A stretch of DNA of 64,000 nucleotides, taken from positions 62,001-126,000 of the forward strand of contig NW_008805066.1 of the NCBI RefSeq assembly GCF_000004825.1. Reading direction: 5' to 3'. Positions within the stretch are counted from its first letter, which is position 1. Each line of letters begins with the position of its first letter. Positions 1-9,113 of this stretch are shown here, piece after piece. The position numbers and the translations under genes were made by a program. Below the pieces are notes generated by a model. It was not told where the DNA came from and searched no databases. It worked only from the letters and a program-made list of their open reading frames with translations. This DNA is from Heterostelium album PN500. Lineage: Eukaryota > Evosea > Eumycetozoa > Acytosteliales > Acytosteliaceae.

Positions 1-2596
1 CGACTGCATATTTTGTTGTTGTTGTTGTTGTTGTTCAATCGGTTGTTCTTGTACCAAAAGTCTTTGATTTATATTAGAAATCATTGCAGTCGTTTGTAAC
101 ATATTATTATCATTATTAAATTGTTGTTGAATACTATTATTATTATTAAATTGATTTAAAATAATATTGGCAGTGGTTGTTGTTGTTATTGGTGTTTGAT
201 TAAGAAGTTGTTGTTGTTGTTGTTGAAGTTGGTTGTTTGAAGTATCAGTAGTTGTTGTTAATTGTTGTTGCTGTACAAAAGGATTGATTACACCAATAGA
301 GTTAAGAGGGGGTGTAGTAGGTGAAGACATTTGCTGTAGATTCAAAGATTGATAGGATAACGGTGTTGTTTCTCCGTTTGGTGTAGTCGATGAGTACATT
401 ATCGTATTCTGATTCGATAAGATACCACCGGTGATCGATTCGAATGACCAAGTCGGATTATTATTTTCGACGACAGTCGTTGTATTCGGACCGACCATCA
501 TACTACCACCATTGATATTTATATTATTATTGTTATTATTATTATTAAATATTTGATTACCATTGTTATTTATATTATTATTAAAAGTCAACGCTTGAGC
601 TATACCAATTGCTTGATTATGCTGTTGCTGTGAAAATTGAAGTGGTTGATATTGTTGTTGTTGTTGTGTTTGTTGTGCTAAAATCTGTGGTTGTTGTTGT
701 TGTTGTTGCTGTGTTGTTTGTTGTTCTAATTTATCTTTCTTGTTCTTCTTTTTTGGAGTACCATTATTATTTATATCGTTATCAAGAATTGCCGATTCAC
801 TACCGGTATCATCGTCACCATCTTCTCCTGGTTTTGGACATTGATGTCCTTTCTATAATTATTTACAATGCTTTGTTAGTAAAGAATAACTATTGTTATG
901 ATAATTATTAATAGCTTACCTTTGGTAATTTACATCGATTACAAAGATAGATTGCTCTTTTGGCTTTCAATGACTTTTCGTCTTGTTGTTGTTGTTGGAG
1001 TTGTAGTAGCTGTTGTTGTGTCTCCACATCCTTATTCTTTGGAGGTCTACCTCTCTTTCTCTTGATTGGAATATCCTCTGCACTTGTAGTCATATTTACA
1101 TTGTTGTTGGCTGTTTGAATTGGTAGTGGTGGAAGTGATTGTTGTAATAATTGCTGTTGTGGTATTGATTGGAATGTATTTGTATTGTTGAATACTTGTG
1201 ATGGTTGTTGCTGCTGTTGTTGCAGTTGCTGTATGGGTTGCTGTTGTTGAATTTGTTGTTGTATTGGTTGTTGTTGGTTTGGTTGTTGATGTATCATCGG
1301 CAATGATGACATGTTTATGGAGGATGGTGATAATGTTGAGGTGGTGTTTGCGGTGTTGCTGTTGCTGTGCATCGATGCGGCTGCTGCTGCTGCGGCCAAC
1401 GATGAATTGATGGCGGCAACAGAGGTGGAGGTGGACATGATTGATGCAGCACTGGTTGGTGCTGTTGTTGTTAAGGGCGATAGCTGTACAGACATCAATG
1501 TTGGTGAGCTCGTTGACGATGAATTGTTGCTTCCACCGAGTAAGTGGCTGTTCAATAACTCCAATGACACTGGATCCAAGATATTCATGATTGGCTTTAC
1601 TATATTCGAGTGCTCAGTGATGCCTTCGGATGTTCTAATCAATTCCAAGCCTTGTTGTCTAACCAACTCCTTATAATCTGTTTTATTATTTATATATTGT
1701 TGTCTTTGAAGTTGTAAAAGTTGCTGTTGCTGCTGTTGATGCTGTTGCTGTTGTCGGAATGAATCGCTTAAACTATTACTAATTGAAAAACTATTATTAT
1801 TATTAATATTATTATTACTATTGTTATTATTGATATTATTCTGTTGATTTATCAATGTTTGTTGTTGTTGTTGTTGTTGTTGATACGTATTATTTATAGT
1901 TTTCATGTTGCCATTGTTGAATGCCATTATATGTGAGGTTTCGAATGTTAGATTACCATTAGGATTGTCGCTTCCAGCAGCAGCAACATTGTTCATGTTG
2001 TTCAAATTTATGATGGATGTAGATATATTGGTAGTGTTGGTATTTGTGCTGCTGGTGTTGTTGGTAGTGCTATTGTTGGTATTTGAGTTGTTGCTGATGT
2101 TGCTGAGTGGAAGTAATGGAAGTGGTGTTGTCGTGTTGGTAATAGATCCTAGGTTACTATTTCCATTGTAAATTATATTGGGTGAAGAGGAGTTGCTGCT
2201 ATTGGTGTTTGTAGTGGTATTAGTGTTGAGATTTGTGTTGGTGTGGTTGGTGGTGGTATTGGTGGTGGTGGTAGTAGATATGAAAGTATTGGGTGTGGTG
2301 TTTGTCGAATTCATTCCATATTCACCAGAGTTATTGATATTACTACTATCATTATTATTATTGTTAATATTGACATTATTATTATTATTATTATCAATAC
2401 TATTTCCATATAACATCATCAAGCTATTACTACCATTGGTATTAGTAAAAAACTCATTGTTATTTGTATTGTTTTCACTATTTATATTATTATTGTTGTT
2501 GTTGTTGTTGCTGTACTGCTGTTGAGAATGTTGTTGTTGATGGTGTTTCTGCTCGACGACATCTTGTTCATAAGCTGTAGCTGAACCCATTGACAT
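1..2596 (-). CDS. AT-hook, Asn/Gln-rich nuclear protein (3' end outside window)
   Basis: Two exons on the minus strand: 920-2596 (start ATG at 2596) and 1-852, separated by a 67-bp GTAAGC..TAG intron at 853-919. The frame stays open to the window edge, so at least 843 residues are seen. Long Asn, Gln, Thr and Ser tracts dominate, plus an Ala tract near residue 400. A canonical AT-hook core (KRKRGRPPKNK, about residue 507) suggests binding in the minor groove of AT-rich DNA. Just after it comes a cysteine motif, CNRCKLPK then KGHQCP, with the intron falling between the two halves; C-x2-C-x4-KGH-x-C looks like a small zinc-binding knuckle. A basic stretch (TPKKKNKKDK) follows in exon 2. Nuclear, DNA-associated regulator is inference; the family is not identified. 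Confidence 0.7.
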
Positions 2597-3712
2597 TGTT
2601 TGTACAGTTCAATGGATGCAACAAACACACTGTATGATAGATATAAGATATGATAGGATGTTCAACAACAACAATACAATATCAATAGTTTTCTACAATA
2701 GATTGGTATCACTATGATAGCTATAACTATTCTATATATATTTGCTTACAACACTATCTATTATCTTTAATCTTTGATATCTATAAGAATGACAGAGACA
2801 GAAGAGAAAGTAAGTAAAAGTGAATTGAATTAATTAAACAAAAAAAAAAACCAAACTTGACACTAAATAAATAATTAACTAAAATTAAAAAGCAATGTAT
2901 TGTATTGAATGAATGAAAGTACTCTCTCTATTGGTGTTCTTTCGTTATGGCTAGAAAAATACAGAGATCTGCAATGAACGAAGCGCAGTGGGGTTTTTTT
3001 GTTGTTTTTTTTTAATTAATTGCAGATTGATTTTTGATTGTGTGTATTGAACTGAACTCTTGTTCTATCTATTTGATATAAAAGTTAAGATGAACTGATT
3101 TGAAAAAAAAATTAAAAACCTTCTTAGGTTTTTTTTTTTTTTTTGTTGGTCAAATTTCAAGAGCCGAGATGTTGTTCTTTCCCATGTGCACAGTGGTTGT
3201 GGGGGTTACGTGATATATATTAAAGGTGTGAATGACGGTGTGAAACAAAACAAGGTTTTTGTGAGAATTGCTGATGTGGTGGTCTACAAGGTTATTGAGA
3301 CATATCATAAAATTATAAAAAAACTTAGTTTGACTAAAATTTTTTACAAAGTAAGTAGTAAATTTTCTTTAAATTATACTTTTTTTCTTGGAGACCAGAG
3401 TTTTTTTTTTTCTTGTATAATAGTATTTAGAAAATAAAATATTTATTAGATTTAATAGATTTAAAAAAATATGCTTTTGATTTTATAAATAAACAATAAC
3501 AAAAAACAAAATAAAAAAGATCAAAGTTCAGTTTCGTTTCTTGTGTTAACAGATGTTATGTATGACTAACCAATGGTTTGTAGATATTCATATTCATATG
3601 GAGTTGGAAAGAACAACTAAGTGTGAACAAAAATAAATCAACAAAAAAAAAAAAAAAAAAAAAAAAAAAGAGTCATACATGTTTGTAAACTGATAGATAC
3701 GAATTGAATTCA

Positions 3713-3790
3713 TTTTTGTTGTGTGGGCAAAGATATGTTTTAGCACTTTAGAGCTGGAACCCTCCACCAACTGATCGTTGTACCACCCAT
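3713..3790 (-). ncRNA. candidate small structured RNA (leftward)
   Basis: Mirror partner of the rightward candidate, beginning about 60 bp after the minus-strand DUSE-like box. GC-richer than its flanks, with TGGG near the predicted 5' end and CCCA near 3734 able to form a short closing stem. No terminal T-run is obvious. Weak by itself; the symmetry with the neighbour is the main support. Confidence 0.15.
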
Positions 3791-3858
3791 AAAACAAAAA
3801 TAAATCAACAACAAACACAGGCGAAACCAAATTCAGCTTGAATTCGTTTTGTGGGTGG
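3783..3858. promoter_or_regulatory. paired DUSE-like boxes forming an inverted repeat
   Basis: CCACCCATAAAAC at 3783-3795 and GTTTTGTGGGTGG at 3846-3858 are inverted repeats matching at 12 of 13 positions. Each contains a perfect match to the dictyostelid upstream element of small-RNA genes, as I recall it ([A/T]CCCA[C/T]AA): ACCCATAA on plus at 3785 and ACCCACAA on minus ending at 3849. In Dictyostelium this box sits about 60 bp before the start of spliceosomal and class I RNAs. Each box here is about that far from the opposite one, so the pair could act as one compact divergent promoter. Functional reading is inference. Confidence 0.35.
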
Positions 3859-3932
3859 GGAAAAATTGGATCATCTCACCTTTTTTAGATTGATGTATGT
3901 CATCACCTCCCACCACTCGACCGATTTTTTTT
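3851..3932 (+). ncRNA. candidate small structured RNA (rightward)
   Basis: Starts about 60 bp after the plus-strand DUSE-like box. GTGGGTGGGG near the 5' end can pair with CACCTCCCACCAC at about 3904-3916, leaving an internal hairpin TGATG-TATGT-CATCA. A T8 run at 3925-3932 could end transcription. The region is GC-richer than its surroundings. I do not see the conserved internal motif of known class I RNAs, so the class is unknown. Confidence 0.22.
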
Positions 3933-4166
3933 GTTTTCAGTATGAGTGGTGTTTTTTTGCCTTTTCTTTCTTTGGCCTCATTCCACATCTTTTTTTTGTT
4001 TGACCAGGTCAAAACAAATAAAATTATTTAGTTTTTTTTAGTTTTTTTTTTGCATTCGTGCCAATGTAAGCATCTATGAAGAGAATTTCCTTATTTGCAC
4101 TAGTGCGAAGGAATTCCTCTGTTTGCAAAAGGAAATCTCCCTACAAGATGAGGACTTATCAAATGC

Positions 4167-4204
<38 letters not shown>

Positions 4205-4603
4205 AATATGATCAATTCCTTTGAATGATTTTTTGTTCCACTACAACTATAATACATCTAGTATAACTAACAATTCAATTAATTAAATATTTAAAAATAG
4301 ATTTGAAAATCATAGATCTTTTTTTCTAATTTGATCCTATTTACTTTAAAATAATAAATAAAAAGGTGTATTTTTAATTTAATAATCTTTAAAAGAAATT
4401 CTCATTTTACAAGTTTTTATTGCTTTTCATCCTTGAGATTAAAACAATTTTAAGAAAAGATGAATTAAAGAGATACATTCAAATTATATTATTCTAACTT
4501 AATCTGATCATTATGAAACTTTGTGCAAAGATATAGATTTTGAAAATTATTATAATTAAATTATAATTTATTTATTGAAGAGTGATTGTATAATTTTGAG
4601 AGT

Positions 4604-5520
4604 TTACAACAACTTCTCGAAATCATAGTAGCTGACATCAGAGACATTGCAAATTGATTTGTAGGATACAATGAGATCACCAGAGGTAAAGGCGAAAGTC
4701 CAGTAATCGCTTTGCTTTGGCAAGTGACGGAAAACAATCTTGTTGTTAGTGTTGACTTCGTTGAATGCCTCCAAGATCATCTCATCCTTGCATCTGGTCT
4801 TGATGTTGTAAGCAATGTTGGTGATGATCTCAGCAAAGATATCTCCGATTCTGTCCTTGTCGAAATCGAATGTGGTGTAACAGGTTTCGATGGACGATTC
4901 ATCGTAGGTCCAGTCATTCTTGGTGGCCTCCTTAATCTCCTCCAAAGCAGTTTGGAACTTCTCTCCGTTCTCCTTCAAGTTGAGACGAGCCTTCAATGAG
5001 AGGACACCTGGTGATGGGATAATTGATGGCAAGTCAAAGTAGGTGATATCAGAGATGTTGGCTGGTGAAGCTCTGAATAACAAAACCAAATTGTTGTTCT
5101 CAAAGATGTATTTCCAGTAGGAGGTGTTCTTCTTGTCCTCATTGACTCTGACAATGACCTTTGAGTTGGCGTTGGCCTCGATCAAGGCTTCCTTGACCAT
5201 TTCATCTTTGGTGGCAAATGACTTGACACATTCAGCAACGTTGGTGGCAACATCCTTGTAGAAGAAACTTCCTGGATCGTTCTTGACGTAGTCGGCGGAT
5301 TCAACCTTGGCCAACAAAGTCTCGAAATCAAATTCAAAAGTCCATTCAACTCCGAGAGCTGATTTAATAGTCTCAACGGCATTGGTCAAGTGTTCTTCAT
5401 TATCTATTATTGTTTTTGAAATAATATATAAAAAAATATTAATAATATGTTTAAAATTCCAAATAATTATTTTATCTATTTACCTCTAATAGATTTACGG
5501 GCGGCTAATGGAAGTGGCAT
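4604..5520 (-). CDS. internally duplicated dictyostelid protein, function unknown
   Basis: Exon 1 is 5484-5520 (MPLPLAARKSIR), an 80-bp intron spans 5404-5483 (GTAAAT..TAG), and exon 2 is 4604-5403, giving 278 residues. No signal peptide or membrane segment is visible, so it is probably cytosolic. The sequence falls into two related halves of about 110 residues, each starting with a Trp-Thr motif (VEWTFEFDFE and NDWTYDESSI). Each then has an E/A-rich helix, a CKDEM/TKDEM..EA block, a S-Y/D-Y-W motif (NTSYWKYIF and QSDYWTFAF) and an ISDITYFD/VSDVSYYDF ending. Codon choice is rich in GCC, AAG, ATC and GTC, unlike the N/Q-rich neighbours, suggesting high expression. The family is not recognised by name. 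Confidence 0.75.
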
Positions 5521-5828
5521 TTTAATTTATTTATAATTACAACAAGTGTTGGATATAGAATACAAAGAATTTAATTGAATAGATAATTGAATATTGATTT
5601 GATTTGGTTTGAAATTTAAAGTATGACATTTCAGTATAAATAGTTAAAAGATAACTGATAAATTTGGAAATATTTTAATTTAATCAATTTAATTAAAAAG
5701 ATTTAAACTTAGATATTTTTTTTTTTTTTTTCTAAAATCAAAAAAATAAGAGTGTCAAATTTAAGGCATCACCATCACTTCGATCTTTTATTTTATCAAC
5801 AACTGCAAAATTGATATTGGTGAGTGTG

Positions 5829-5846
5829 CAAAACTTTAAAGTTTTG
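5829..5846. repeat. 18-bp perfect palindrome
   Basis: CAAAACTTTAAAGTTTTG reads the same on both strands. It lies about 300 bp upstream of the start of the minus-strand gene at 5520. Role unknown. Confidence 0.5.
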
Positions 5847-6261
5847 TGTCATTCAACGAAAATCATAAACCCTTTTAACAAAAACGTACACTTGGTAAAA
5901 CATGTCTTTTTGCTAGTGATCCACCACACTACATACTAGGTTTTTTATTGGTTTTTTTAAAGATTAGCTAAGATCAAACCACTTGATTAAATCATTGATC
6001 AACAAAGAATGCACTCTGAACTTTGGAAATAAAACGGAGAGTTAGAAGACTTGACTATTATTACCAAACTATCTTGTTTGACACCAACTATTATTTAATA
6101 ATATTATTTTTTTTTTGAATTATTATCAATGAAATTAGGCTCCAACAAATAAAAGCCGATGTGATTATAAAGTCTCTAAATTAAAAGATTTTTTTTAATT
6201 TAAAGTTTTATATTGTCATAATTATCCTGGGGGTTTGGAGTGATGTCTTGAGATATTTTTA

Positions 6262-6279
6262 TTTGGGATCGATCCCAAA
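6262..6279. repeat. 18-bp perfect palindrome with GGGATCGATCCC core
   Basis: TTTGGGATCGATCCCAAA is fully self-complementary. Its 12-base core is identical to the B box of the SINE-like element at 23787-23798. No A-box partner is visible at the expected spacing, so this is not called a Pol III gene. Confidence 0.5.
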
Positions 6280-7554
6280 CTTTATTACTATTCATTCTTT
6301 TCTATTTTACTATATATCAATCTTATTTCTTTCTGGATTTCTTGGTCAAAGCTGGTTCTGTGCATGTCAGACAACAATACTACTAAAAAGGAAAGATTAA
6401 AATATCAAAAAAAAGATAATTTGCACCTAAATTTTTTTAATAGTTAAAATTTATTTTAATAAAACTTGATTCATTCTAATAAGAATAAAATTTAAAGATC
6501 AAAATATTAATTGTTTTAAATAATTAAATATCCTTATCTTTGTTTGACAAGATTGGTCATATACTTTTTATTCATACAAATGGTTATTGTAGGTCTGTAC
6601 TATGTTCAAACCTTCATCCTTCATCATTAATATATATATATATATATATATTATATACAGATTTATATAATATTATATAATTTAATATATATAATTAAAA
6701 AATAATAAATAGACTTTCTTTATAGAAGTTCCACAGCACATTTCAGTGTTACTATTTATTTACAAAAGAATCTTTTTTTAATCGGATTAATGCCAAGAGA
6801 TCACAATTTTATATATTAGGTAAATTTGTTTTAAAAAGATGATGTCAACAAAAAAGATCGATTGTTTTGTTTAAATATATCACAATATCATATGTTTTAT
6901 AGATTGTAAACGATTCATAATGTTAATTCAAGTTCAATGTTTTGTTAAATATGTAAAACTTATCATATATAGCAAAGATGCCTGTCACTTTTAACATAAA
7001 CATCTTTAATAGGCATCAAATGTCAAACATGATTTATTACTCTTGCAAAACAAAATTTTTTAATTATTTTAAAAAAATGGTTTCAAAGAAGACCCATCAT
7101 GATGGACCAATACCATATAACATGTTTTTTTTGTTGGTTACATTGCATCCAAAAATAACCAAAAAAAAATGGGAATTGTTTGTTTTTTGCAAAAAAAAGT
7201 TGGCTCGATTTGAGAACAATAATGTTAACACCATCAGCATCAAACAGTTTAATGTGTTTTATCCACTCTGAAATAATCGTGTTTTAAGGGTATCGAGTAC
7301 TCCATTTTATTTGAAAGATTACTAAGTGGTATGTGACCCTACCTGTAGAAATCGCTCTGATATTTTTTATTGGGTGTTTTTGGTTTCGAATTCCGCTATT
7401 TGATTTACTTTTAAACATGACATGTGGAGTGGAATTCCACACTATTTAAAGAAACTAAGTTTAGTTATTTTTAAAATAATATCGACTAGTTTTCACATTA
7501 TCATTTCCAATAAATATTTATTTGTGTAAATCTATCTATTTTCTCTTCACTATT

Positions 7555-8529
7555 ATGTATTGCTCTAAATTATTATTAATATTTGTTGGACTGTTGGCTT
7601 TGGTCAATGGACATGGCTATCCAATCTATCCATTGTCTAGACAGAACACCTGTTCTTCCAATCCAAAGAATGCCATCTACTATCCAGAGAACGGTGATGG
7701 TATTACCGATCCTGCATGCAGAGCCGCCTTCAAGTATGTCTACAACAAGGCCAACAGCGCTGCAACAGCTCAATATCAATTCATCCAAACCAACGAGTAT
7801 TCAATCAATATACCAAACTATGCCGATGGCTATTCCGCAATGACTGCCGCTATCAAGTCAGACCTCTGTTCGGCTGGCCAGACTGTCGCACCCAACGATA
7901 AAAGTGGAATGAGCATTGCCGCGCCTTGGACAGTCACCAGCATCTCCGTTCCAAGTGTCTCCACCAAGTCGAAGGACATTATGTTCTCCTACTGTGCAAC
8001 CGCACCACACAATCCAAGCTACTGGGAGTTCTACGTCACCAAGGAAGGATTCGATGTGTCAAAGAACAAGATTACTTGGAACGACGTTGAATTGATCACA
8101 AAGATCGACGATGTTCCAACCATCACCACCAACGATCCCAAGTGTTCGGTCACCAAAGCCTATAATATGACTATTACCTTACCAGCACGTTTCAGCAACT
8201 CAGTTTTGCTCAGCCGTTGGCAACGTGTCGACCCAGTCGGTGAGGGATTCTACTCGTGTTCCGACTTTGTCTTCACTACCCAAGATGGCTCTGCAACCAC
8301 CTCTACCACTGGTACTTATCCTACAATTACTTCCTCACAATCTACTACCTCTCAACCAACTACCTCTTCTACTCAAACTACCTCTACAACCTCGACTAAT
8401 CAACCAACCTCTACTACTTCTTCTACTATCACAGATAATAACGAAGGAGAAGGTCCAAACAATTCATCTTCATTGAAAGTCAGCATCCTATTATTATTCA
8501 TCATTGTATCATTTGCACTTTTGTTCTAA
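7555..8529 (+). CDS. secreted lytic polysaccharide monooxygenase, AA10 / chitin-binding type 4
   Basis: Single exon, 324 residues from the ATG at 7555. A signal peptide (LLLIFVGLLALVNG) ends directly before His-Gly, so the mature protein begins with the histidine that provides half of the copper 'histidine brace'. The second brace histidine is in TAPHNPSYWEFY, a family hallmark, and the later SRWQRVDPVGEGFYSCSD block is also typical of LPMO_10 domains. A Ser/Thr-rich mucin-like linker (about residues 255-300) and a hydrophobic tail follow, with no charged residue after it, suggesting a GPI anchor. Known role of the family: oxidative cleavage of chitin or cellulose. In a cellulose-making amoeba, remodelling of its own wall or attack on prey polysaccharide are both possible. 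Confidence 0.88.
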   Translation: MYCSKLLLIFVGLLALVNGHGYPIYPLSRQNTCSSNPKNAIYYPENGDGITDPACRAAFKYVYNKANSAATAQYQFIQTNEYSINIPNYADGYSAMTAAIKSDLCSAGQTVAPNDKSGMSIAAPWTVTSISVPSVSTKSKDIMFSYCATAPHNPSYWEFYVTKEGFDVSKNKITWNDVELITKIDDVPTITTNDPKCSVTKAYNMTITLPARFSNSVLLSRWQRVDPVGEGFYSCSDFVFTTQDGSATTSTTGTYPTITSSQSTTSQPTTSSTQTTSTTSTNQPTSTTSSTITDNNEGEGPNNSSSLKVSILLLFIIVSFALLF

Positions 8530-9113
8530 ATTGTATTAGCAATTCAAGAAAATTAATAAAATAAACTTAAACTTGTAATTTTAATAATATATCACCATGG
8601 TATGGTAGTGTTGAAAACAAAATATAAATATATATATTTTTTAAATTAATTGGATGTTGATAGAAAATACTCTAAAGTTTTCTAATACTCGACCGTATCA
8701 AATTACTTTAACACATCTTCTTTCATTTGAACATGATAGATAATTAATCTATTAATTCGTGAAATATCAGTCAGAGATTTTATGATAAATCTTTGCAATA
8801 ATAAAAAAAATAAAAAAAAAATTTACCACTGTTTGGGTGAATCGAATAGCAAGCTTGAGTGACTCATTTAGATTCACAACTTGTGAAACACATTTTAATT
8901 AATTAATTTTTTTTAATATTATTAGTTTTATTTTTTACTTAAAATGTGATACCAACAAAGTTAATAAGGAAATTTATGTTAATAATATTATTAGTGTACA
9001 AAAATAATAATAATAACTAGTTATTGTTGTTGTTGTTATTGTTGTTGTGTTGATTAAAATATTTGTTTGTGTTATTTCTCTCTTTACTATTATTATTTCA
9101 ATTTCAATAAACT
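8530..9113. other. intergenic
   Basis: AT-rich spacer between two plus-strand genes with poly-A and TTG-repeat stretches. Nothing coding is seen. The last 100 bp probably holds the promoter and 5' UTR of the next gene. Confidence 0.6.

Larger units (their letters stand above)
2597..4603. other. intergenic, no protein gene
   Basis: About 2 kb of AT-rich sequence with long poly-A/T runs (for example 3640-3668 and 4169-4200). Open frames here are short, homopolymer-driven and lack splice context. A small GC-richer island at about 3713-3920 is treated separately. An imperfect palindrome lies around the perfect 10-mer GCACTAGTGC near 4098. Confidence 0.6.
5521..7554. other. intergenic, no gene seen
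   Basis: Two kb of AT-rich DNA between a minus-strand gene and the LPMO gene. Two perfect 18-bp palindromes (5829-5846 and 6262-6279) and a 12-bp one (GTGGAATTCCAC, 7429-7440) stand out. A 97-codon open frame at 6978-7271 has no recognisable domain and no gene-like codon use. Confidence 0.6.

Noticed and set aside
609-2525. Several plus-strand hydrophobic frames opposite the Asn/Gln-rich gene
   Set aside because: They are antisense readings of CAA/AAC repeats (Val, Leu, Cys runs) with no start context, splice signals or domain.
3594-3830. 78-codon minus-strand frame across the DUSE-like region
   Set aside because: Contains a poly-Phe run from poly-A and no domain; overlaps the better-supported promoter and RNA candidates.
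6978-7271. 97-codon plus-strand frame in the intergenic region before the LPMO gene
   Set aside because: Lys/Asn/Phe-rich composition equals background, no domain and no gene-like codon use.
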